In this document: in pieces, positions 56,759 to 64,000 of the stretch
Numbering within the stretch: position 1 is the stretch's first letter
How the letters are laid out: each line of letters begins with the position of its first letter
NCBI GenBank assembly: GCA_029215795.1
Contig: JARDYH010000003.1
Location: forward strand, 10,566,001 to 10,630,000
From: Anniella stebbinsi
Taxonomy: Eukaryota; Chordata; Lepidosauria; Squamata; Anniellidae
Length of the DNA: 64,000 nucleotides
Reading direction: 5' to 3'
The notes under the pieces: generated by a model
Databases searched by the model: none
What the model was told of the DNA's origin: nothing
What the model saw: only the letters and a program-made list of their open reading frames with translations
Position numbers and translations under genes: made by a program

Positions 56759-56893
56759 CTGTGGAAGACAGAAAATTGTTCATAGGAATGGTTTCGAAGA
56801 AGTGTAATGAGAACGATATCAGGGTGATGTTTTCTCCATTTGGCCAGATAGAAGAATGCCGAATCCTTCGGGGACCAGATGGGCTGAGCAGAG
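56759..56893 (+). CDS. CELF2: CELF2 coding exon, 135 nt: N-terminal part of RRM2 with RNP2
   Basis: The first two bases complete the Ala codon begun at 44373. The exon then reads [20 protein letters not shown], continues to [11 protein letters not shown], and ends on the first base of a Gly codon. KLFIGM is the RNP2 motif of RRM2; RNP1 should be in the next exon, outside the window. [12 protein letters not shown] and MFSPFGQ are CELF2-type (CELF1 has I, T and S at the diagnostic places). Flanks are CTCCTAG and GTGAGTGT. The length of 135 nt and 1/1 phase fit the family pattern. No frame disruption is seen. Confidence 0.97.
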
Positions 56894-56899
56894 GTGAGT

Positions 56900-57600
56900 G
56901 TGAGGTGCCTACAAAACGCTCTTCTTTTTAAGGGCTAATTGGAGTATGATATCACAGTCATGGGAGATGGAGCCATTGTCAGCAGTGAGAGGTTATGCTC
57001 GGAAACGTGCCACGTGGCAGACTAACCCCTGTGGATTATCATTTTTTAAAAAATAGAACCTGAATTGATCACCTTTTATTTTTAAAAGTCCGGGAGGTTC
57101 TCTGTGATAACGAATTAACTCGTGTCCCTGCCTTGTTTGCCAGACAGAACAATTCCACCGTGCCCTTTCTCCCATAGCTTATATACAGAGAAGCCTGGGG
57201 GTGGGGGGAGGAAATGCACATCTGGACATATTGCACTCCCCTGTGGAATGCCTGTTATTGGCACCCAAAACACCCCAAGTCGGGGTGTAACACAGGTTTT
57301 GCTATCAATGCAATGTAGTCCCCAAGTCTAGTGGTTCAGTTTTCTCTATGGGAGCGGATGGTGACCACTCACAATGGAGAACATAAGAGGGTAGACTTGG
57401 GGTCATGTGGATCTATTCCCTGTCCCTGGTCACCCCAACTTTTCAATCTCAAGCCTGGTCCTGCCTGCTCAGCTGCATCTCTTCATCTGCACAGTCCCAC
57501 CCTGAATTTTGTTTTGTGATCACACTTGAGCATGATGGAATGCTCTGAGCAAGACTTTATATGTCCCAGTTAGATCAAACACTAGCGGTTAAACTGGCCA
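56900..57600. other. Intronic sequence after the 135-nt exon
   Basis: No repeat or gene identified. Confidence 0.35.
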
Positions 57601-57608
57601 TTCTTTAA

Positions 57609-58020
57609 AGCGGGGGTGCACAACTCTGGAGACTCTGGGGGCCAATTTCTGCCTCTGGAACCCAACTGTGGGCTGCACACACTCCCACTGCCAAAATCAT
57701 CGCCCACCCCCAAAAGGCATATATTTGCCTTAAAACAAGTTGCGCGGGCATCGCACGCCTTGTTTTAATGAAAATGGAGCTCCCGGAAGCTGCAGAGGAG
57801 CATAATTTCGCATTAAAATGAGGCACAACGCTCCCGGCACACCTTTTGAAGAAACGCTGTGGCTTTTTTCCATGCTGCTGCTTCACCCCCATTGAAATTT
57901 GGGGGCAACTCAGAGGCATAGTGGCAGGGATTTGGGGGGGTAGAGGAGCCTGCAAGAAACCTCCAGTGGGGGGTGCATGTGGCCCGCATGTCCCCCCCCC
58001 GCCTTAAAAGTGTTTTAAAG
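57609..58020. mobile_element. Possible decayed hAT-like repeat
   Basis: GCGGGGGTGCACAACTCTGG and later GGGTGCATGTGGCCCGCATG resemble hAT-type CAGGGGTGGGCAAC elements whose other fragment (AGCAGGGGTGGGCAACCTGC) starts at 58456. Termini do not pair well. Confidence 0.3.
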
Positions 58021-59705
58021 GTGGTCCATGCTACACATTTTCAGAGGTGATGCACAGAGGGAAGGGGAAGTAATATACTGCAGATCCCAAGGGAAATTTA
58101 GAGACAATGGGAAAAGGTTGAACCACAAATCATGTAGTGCGCCCATGTGGATGCTCTCAGGCATGAATGACTAAGAATGCACTCCTGTGCATGTCAGCTC
58201 AGAAGTAAGTCCCCCACTGAGTTCACTGAGGCTTACTCCCAAGTAGGTATATTTAGGATTGCAGCCTGAGCTGCCTAATAACATTTAGTCTGTTAGGAAA
58301 GAACTATGCAGCATTCTGCATCTGGGAAATGCTTCCTGTAAATGTTACAATAAAGTGCATGAGGGTCAGTGAGAAATGTTGAGATATCCTGACGTTTACT
58401 GGTGAACGTCAGCCTGTAGCGCTATGGTAGAGTGACATCATTTTCGTCATTTATAGCAGGGGTGGGCAACCTGCTACCCTAGGACCCATGCGGTCCTTGC
58501 CTGACTTCAAAAGGCATCTGCAAGTGATCCGTTCAGACCTTTAGCAAGAGCAAGTGGCTAGGGAGGAAGGCAGGGAGGAAGTGGAGGACGGAGGGTGGAA
58601 GAGGGTTAGCCAAAAAGAGGGGGGGAGAGAAGGGGTGTCCAAATGAGAAAAAAAGATTGCCTTGGTTATTTTGTCTTTACCCCGCCCACCACCAGATTCA
58701 GGTAGTGAATCCACCAGCATGCAATCCTGGACAGATTACTCCCAAGGGAATGTAGCCGTAAGCAATGAAAAGATACCACTTCTCTTATTTACAAGTTAAA
58801 AGAGATTTCTCAGGCCACAGATGTGAATGGCTTTTTAAATAAACAATACCAATTCATGTTCCAATCATATACCATCTTAAGACTCACAAAGAAATGTCAC
58901 CAAGTTTCCAACATTTACTGTAACATATAAACACGCCAGGAGATCCAGTTTGCACAGTGGTCCAGATCTTGTAACTGGTCAGTACCAAATAAAATTCAGC
59001 TATTTTCTTTAAAAGGGGAAGTACAGTCGTATGTCCATAAGGGTATCTGTGCACTGCATTTAAAACAATAATATTCCACCCTCCAAAAACAACCCTCAAT
59101 TCTGCACGCTGTATAAATTATGTAAATTAACCTTGTCTGCATACATGTGCTTACTTTGCATAATTTATTCTGCATCTGCCAGTCATGAGGCAATACAAAG
59201 AGCTATGCAGAGCATTGATGTTTTGTCTGTGGCTCTCTTGAAACCCGTCTCTCCACCCCTCTGGCTTCACGCTTTCAAGCCTATCTCCACAATCATATGA
59301 ACCAGGAACTTGAAAGGTGAGATTTAAAAGAAGTTGTGTTCTTCAGCCATTGTAAAATTCTGGGCATCGGCAGAATTCACGCAGACTTTCTTATGCAGAA
59401 TCCAATCAAAGCCTCATTTGGCCCAGTTCCGAAGGACAGGAAGATGTAGCCTTATCATAGAGCTACAGAACATTTTCATACCAGCCATCACTCTTCCAAA
59501 GGTCTGGAGGACTGAATGGAAAGAGGGGAAATATGGAGTTGAAAAGGAGAAGCGCCACAATGCAACATTATTAAACCAAAGCAAGAGAATCACAGTTTAT
59601 GCATTTTTATTTCAATTCCTACATGTATCCTACTAAATTAACGTTTTGTTTTGAAATATTGTCTCAAGCCTCCAAAATGATCTTTAAAGACTAGCAGGAC
59701 CTATG
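58021..59705. other. Intronic sequence, mostly unassigned
   Basis: 58456-58500 is a short hAT-like end. 58190-58265 (CTCAGAAGTAAGTCCC, ACTCCCAAGTAGGTATATTT AGGATTGCAGCC) is a common reptile repeat tail. No gene recognised. Confidence 0.35.
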
Positions 59706-59709
59706 TAAA

Positions 59710-59740
<31 letters not shown>

Positions 59741-59782
59741 CCTATCATCATCTATCATCTATCTATCATCTATCTATCTATC
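59710..59782. repeat. (CTAT)n tetranucleotide microsatellite, interrupted
   Basis: CTAT units with two TCATCAT-type interruptions. Confidence 0.95.
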
Positions 59783-60049
59783 GAATCCTCCATCCTTTCT
59801 CCCCGATTCCATGGATGCAAGAGCATTAATTTAGATTAGAACATAAACAGATTGGGATTGCTGAATTCACAGTTTTGTGTATATTTTGTGAGCCTCTGTG
59901 TGTCTAGATTCCTGAAGGAGTCTGTGTGCCTTTGTGTTTGATGTATTTCACTGTTGGAATAGTAATTGGAGGTACAGAACAAGCATTTTGAAGTGGGAAT
60001 GAGCAGGAGACAAAGAGTGAATTAGGAAGGCATCGTCAAAATTCACACA

Positions 60050-61345
60050 GACCCACACAGTGTCTGGGGGCTGTTTTAGGATGGATGAGGGTGAACAAGC
60101 TGAAACTTAATCCAGACAACATGGAGGTACTGTGGGTTGGGAAACCAACTACTTCGGATGGAGGTTTACAACTGGTCTTAGATGGGGTTGAACTCCCCCT
60201 AGAAGACCAAGTACAAATTTTGATTGCCCTCTTGGACTCTGAGCTAATTGGGGAAGCCCAGGTGGCTGCGATGTCCAGGAGTGCATTCTACCAGCTTAGG
60301 CTGGTACACCTGCTGTGGCCCTATCTGGAGAGGACGGACCTGGCCTCAGTTATCCATGCACTAGTCATATCCAGGGTGGACTACTGTAATGTGCTGTACA
60401 TGGGCCTGCCTTTGAAGATGGTTCGGAAACCTCAACTGGTGCAGAATGTGGCCACCCGAGTATTGGTAGGGCTGAGGCAATTTGATCATATAATGCCTAT
60501 ACTGTGCCAGCTGCACTGGTTACCAGTGTGTTCCCAAACCCAATTCAGACTGCTGGCTTTGACCTTTAAAGCTCTAAATGGTTTGGGACCAAGTTACTTG
60601 AAGGATCACCTGCACCCATATCAACTTACCCACACTTTAAAATCAGAAAGAGAGGCCCTTCTCATTTGCCCACCTGTGAGAGCAATTCGGTGGTTGATCA
60701 CACGGGAGGAGGTTTTCTCAGCAGTGGCCCCACAACCGTGGAACAAACTCCCACTGATGATCCACCATGCACCATCCCTGCAGGATTTTAAGAAGGCCTT
60801 GAAAACATTTTATTTTCCCGTCGCCTTCCCACGACGAGTACTGTTATTGGCTGCGATTGTTGATATTGCTGGTTTTAGGCTGACCATCTGAAAAGGAGGA
60901 CAGGGCTCATGTAACTTTAACAGTTGTAGAGAAAAGGGAATTTCAGCCAGTGTCATTTGTATGCAATTAGTTCCTGGTGAAATTCCCTCTTCATCACAGA
61001 AGTTAAAGTTGCAACTATATGGTCACTCTAGTATAGTGCCTGCACCTTTAACTGTTGTGATGAGGAGGGAATTTCTCCATGAACTAATTGCATACAATTG
61101 ACACCAACTGAAACTCCCTTTTCTCTACAACTGTTAAAGTTACATGAGCCCTGTCCTCCTTTTCAGATGGTCAGCCAAGCTGGTTTCATTGCTGGTTTTT
61201 ATTGTTTTTAGTTGCTATTTTATTCTTATGTTTTTATTGCTTTTAATATTTTAATTGTTTTTATGAACTTTATTGTTGTACTCTGTCTAGTGAGGACTAC
61301 TGCCCTGAAAGGCATCCAAGAGTTGTCTTAAATAAATAAACAAGT
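60050..61345 (+). mobile_element. L2/CR1-clade LINE, 5'-truncated, split by a hAT MITE
   Basis: 60085-60891 is open for 268 codons and encodes the C-terminal region after the reverse transcriptase core: RVNKLKLNPDNMEVLWVG, ISRVDYCNVLYMGLPLK, LVQNVATRVL, LCQLHWLPV, FKALNGLGPSYLKDHL and WNKLPLMIHHAPSLQDFKK. The catalytic YADD box and everything upstream are missing. 61187-61345 continues the 3' tail and ends in a TAAATAAATAAA run. The open frame survives because the copy is rather young or by chance; without endonuclease and RT core it cannot be active. It is an L2-like tail by comparison with the other L2 3' ends here, though CR1 clade is not excluded. Confidence 0.88.
60876..61178. mobile_element. 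hAT-type fourfold-palindrome MITE, copy 10, inside the LINE
   Basis: 303 bp with perfect 8-bp target duplications GCTGGTTT (60868-60875 and 61179-61186). Ends TAGGCTGACC and GGTCAGCCAA. About 17 bp are missing in the inner quarters near 61014 (GTTGCAACTATATGGTCAC). Inserted after the LINE, so this copy is younger than it. Confidence 0.95.
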
Positions 61346-62800
61346 CATGTTTTGGTCTATAGCTTTGGCCCACACCCCTGACCTCAACCCTAGCCCTCAT
61401 GTACACCTCCTTTTACACCTCAGTGACCCACAGACTCGGGTTTCCTGCTGCACTTACGAGGTACTGAACCTCTATAGAGCCCTTATGAAAAAAGCAAATA
61501 CAGGTCTCTAAGAGGAGTAGTGCTGAAAGAAAACTGACAGGTGTGAGATTTGTTTATTTCTCTAGTTCTATAGCCATCCCATAACAGAAGTTCTCTGGGT
61601 GGTTCACAAACAAATAACACGTTAACATACTGTTTCAAAGCTAAAAATATAATTAAAACACAGCTGTCTGGGTTTTATTTTGTTTTTTAACAGAGAGACC
61701 CATGCTAAAAGAAATATAAGTTATTTAAAAGGCCTGGGCGAATTAAAAAAGGTATTCACCTGGTGCCAAAAAGACCATCTAGATGGCATCAGAAAGGGTG
61801 CCACTACCAAAAAGGCCCTCTCCCTAGCAGACATTGGTCTCAACTAATTTGGCAAAGCCCTTGGAGTAGGGGCTCTGAAGATCATAGGGCTCAGGGAGGT
61901 ACATATGGGAAATGGCAATCCTGAAGGTAATCTAGTCCCAAGCTGTTTAGAAATTTAAAGGTTAAAACCAGCACTTTCAATTGGACCCAGAAGCAACTGA
62001 GAAACCAGTATAGTTGATAAAGCAGAGGCATAATGTAGTCAAAACACCCTGTCCCAGTTAATAATTTTCCAGCCCTTTTCTGGATGATCTACAGCACCCA
62101 AATCATTTTTAAAGGTAGCTCCACATAGAATGCACTGCGGTAGTCTAAAGAGGAGATTACAGACTTCTCTAAATGAGCAATTTATAGCATGTTTGTGACT
62201 GGCCACTCATGGAAGTTTGCAGGTCGATTAGATGACATCATCAGTAGCCAGGACATCTCCCACAGTAATTCCGCTTTTTAAAAACACAGAGATAATTCAG
62301 TATCTAATTTATGATGGATTTATTCTGCTACTAGGTGGCGCTGTTTCACTGAAAAGAATAATCTGCAATAGCATTCCCTTTTCAATTCAAAATCGCATGG
62401 TCGCTGTTGGCCGCTGCCGTTGTGAATGCTAAAAGTTCTGAGACCTGGTAAGGCTGCGGGTTTTTTTCCTTAATATAGAGATGCCCTGATGGTGAGTAGG
62501 GAATTGTGGCCAAGCCCCAGGAAAGGCGCAGCTGGCATTTCAGCCAAAGTGGATAAAAGCCACTTCAAGCCCCAGAGATCACTTTAGCCTCCAATGACAG
62601 TGTTGGATCAGTAAGCATCCTTCAACTGCAAACGTGAACCTTTGGAGGGTGGGCAACCTCAACTAGAACAGGTTGGACACTATTCACCTGGGCTGATGAA
62701 CCACTGAACAAGAGTGCCTCCATCTTGTCTGGATTGAGTCTCCGTTTGTTAGCCCCCATCTATTCCAATACTGATTCAAGACAGCCACGTTTTCAACTGC
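61346..62800. other. Intronic sequence with unclassified repeat
   Basis: 61555-61690 resembles a LINE/SINE tail in reverse (TATAGCCATCCCATAACAGA, TCTCTGGGTGGTTCACAAAC). 61730-62230 and 62690-62770 read like one old, unidentified interspersed element. No gene recognised. Confidence 0.4.
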
Positions 62801-62804
62801 AACT

Positions 62805-62960
62805 GATAATTTATGACATTTCTATACCACCTGATAGCTTTCTGGGCGGTTCACAACAATCAAAACCATGATAAAGCATAATTTAAAAGCTTAAAACTAC
62901 CGCATAAGTGAAAAATAAAAGCCAAAATGAAACCGAGGTAGCGTGAAGATTTAAAATGCT
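62805..62960 (-). mobile_element. L2-like LINE 3' tail
   Basis: ATTTCTATACCACCTGATAG, TTTCTGGGCGGTTCACAACA and A-rich AAAGCATAATTTAAAAGC are the complement of an L2-like 3' end. Confidence 0.55.
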
Positions 62961-64000
62961 GTAACATGTTTGAAAACAACATAAACGGAAAGACTAAAAT
63001 GCCTGGGAAAATAAGAAGGTCTTCACCTGTTGCCGAAACCTACGTGTCATGTGAGCCTCTCTGGAGAGCTTATTCCACAACCACAACAAAGATCAAATGC
63101 CTTGGAGTAAAAATGCCATCCACGGTTCTCTGGCCTCAACGTTATTTTAGGATTTGCAAGACCTGGTCCAGGCAGGATAGAAATACGAATTACAACAGAG
63201 CAACCAGAAATACCTCAAGAATGGGGTCTGTACACGTCTTGGCTGGGGGAAAGGAGGGAGGAGCCAAAGAAGGGAAATGCCAGATGAGGGCTTCAGGTAA
63301 TTGTCACCTTCAGTTTTCCTGCTGAATGAGCATTGGGTAAAATATGGGTGTTGTAGTGAACGTATGGCTTAGAGAATGGTCTAAACATGTGATGTTGGAC
63401 TGAATCTTCCACTATCCTTCACCGTTGGCTATGCTGATGGGTGATGCACTCTAACCACATCTGGGGGGCCACTCATCCCCACCACTGGTCTAAAGGCACC
63501 TGACATGGTACTTCTGCCAAAGCTAAGCCAGCCAGCCCTGTAGAAGTCTGCCTGGGGATAGCGTGTTAAGCTGCTCCAATCTCCTCAGAACAACAGCTTT
63601 AAAAGGCATGAGCGACCTGGTGTCCGTGGTCTGTTTCTCTTGTCGCAGCCAAAATAAATTTAGTAGCGATTTCATTTTTACAGCTGTAGTTCAGGCTGCA
63701 TTGTAGCCCCAAGTACCAACTACAGCAAGGCAAATTAAACATTTTAATTTTCCATGTTAATAAGTCTAATTGGATTAACTATGCAAGCTGGAAATGGATG
63801 AGTGCAGGTATCTGGGCAATTAGTTAAATATTCATTGTAGCTAATCGAGAGTTGAGTATTTTCAGTCCTGCCAGGGTTATTTAAGTCAAACGTCACCAAA
63901 AAGGGAAACATCACTCTGGATTTATTCGCCTGTCTGACTGAGTCTTGTGTGGTTTCAGCCATGAAAGAGTCCCTGACCACTGTGAACCATTGGCAAATGA
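62961..64000. other. Intronic sequence to the window end
   Basis: 62961-63200 continues the preceding repeat (CCTGGGAAAATAAGAAGGTC TTCACCTG). 63380-63490 contains one arm of a GGACTACAACTCC-type MITE. 63640-63980 is AT-rich and unique, possibly conserved. No gene recognised. Confidence 0.35.

Larger units (their letters stand above)
56894..64000 (+). other. CELF2: CELF2 intron, 5' part (downstream of the 135-nt exon)
   Basis: It starts with a strong GTGAGTGT donor and runs past the window end. The following exon, encoding the RNP1 half of RRM2, was looked for and not found, so at least 7.1 kb of intron follows. It includes a 5'-truncated L2-type LINE with a hAT MITE inserted, a tetranucleotide repeat and several unclassified repeats. 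Confidence 0.85.

Overview
The window is intronic vertebrate DNA, most likely from a squamate reptile. Three short coding exons on the + strand belong to CELF2 (CUGBP Elav-like family member 2), an RNA-binding splicing regulator. They are an 83-nt exon (4581-4663, end of RRM1 with RNP1), a 49-nt exon (44325-44373, RRM1-RRM2 linker) and a 135-nt exon (56759-56893, start of RRM2 with RNP2). Reading phases chain exactly (2/0, 0/1, 1/1), and each exon has AG/GT borders. The residues follow CELF2 rather than CELF1. The exon with the N-terminal half of RRM1 lies upstream of the window and the exon with RRM2 RNP1 lies downstream. No other protein-coding gene was found, and the remaining open frames are chance or transposon-derived.

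The squamate/sauropsid call rests on the repeats: CR1 LINE 3' ends, L2-type LINE 3' ends, tRNA-derived and MIR-like SINEs, and many DNA-transposon MITEs. Layout: 1-4580 is the upstream intron, with a POU-octamer cluster (1181-1227), a CR1 copy and a GC-rich CpG island with a CTG repeat (about 3270-3780). 4664-44324 is a 39.7-kb intron rich in MITEs, a solo LTR with target duplication (10890-11339), and a nested insertion at 38765-39869. 44374-56758 is a 12.4-kb intron with a tandem MITE dimer (48320-48962). 56894-64000 is the next intron, with an L2-type LINE broken by a MITE.

The most striking structural signal is a hAT-type MITE present as 11 units at 10 loci. Each unit of about 320 bp is a palindrome whose half is itself an inverted repeat, so one quarter motif occurs four times in alternating orientation. 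Three loci near the middle of the window have perfect 8-bp target duplications, and so does the copy inside the LINE. A second hAT-type element (38816-39699) has an extremely C-rich interior and a 190-bp palindrome centred on TGACGTCA, with a splice-donor motif at each edge. Three further TIR families show 3-bp flanking duplications of the PIF/Harbinger kind.

No CRISPR array, operon or novel defence system is present. Points of regulatory interest are the UGUU-rich tract before the 49-nt exon (a potential CELF binding site), a decoy acceptor 53 nt upstream of the 83-nt exon, the CpG island close to an internal exon, and the octamer cluster. Conservation, expression and repeat-library matches could not be computed here, so family names below subfamily level are inference.
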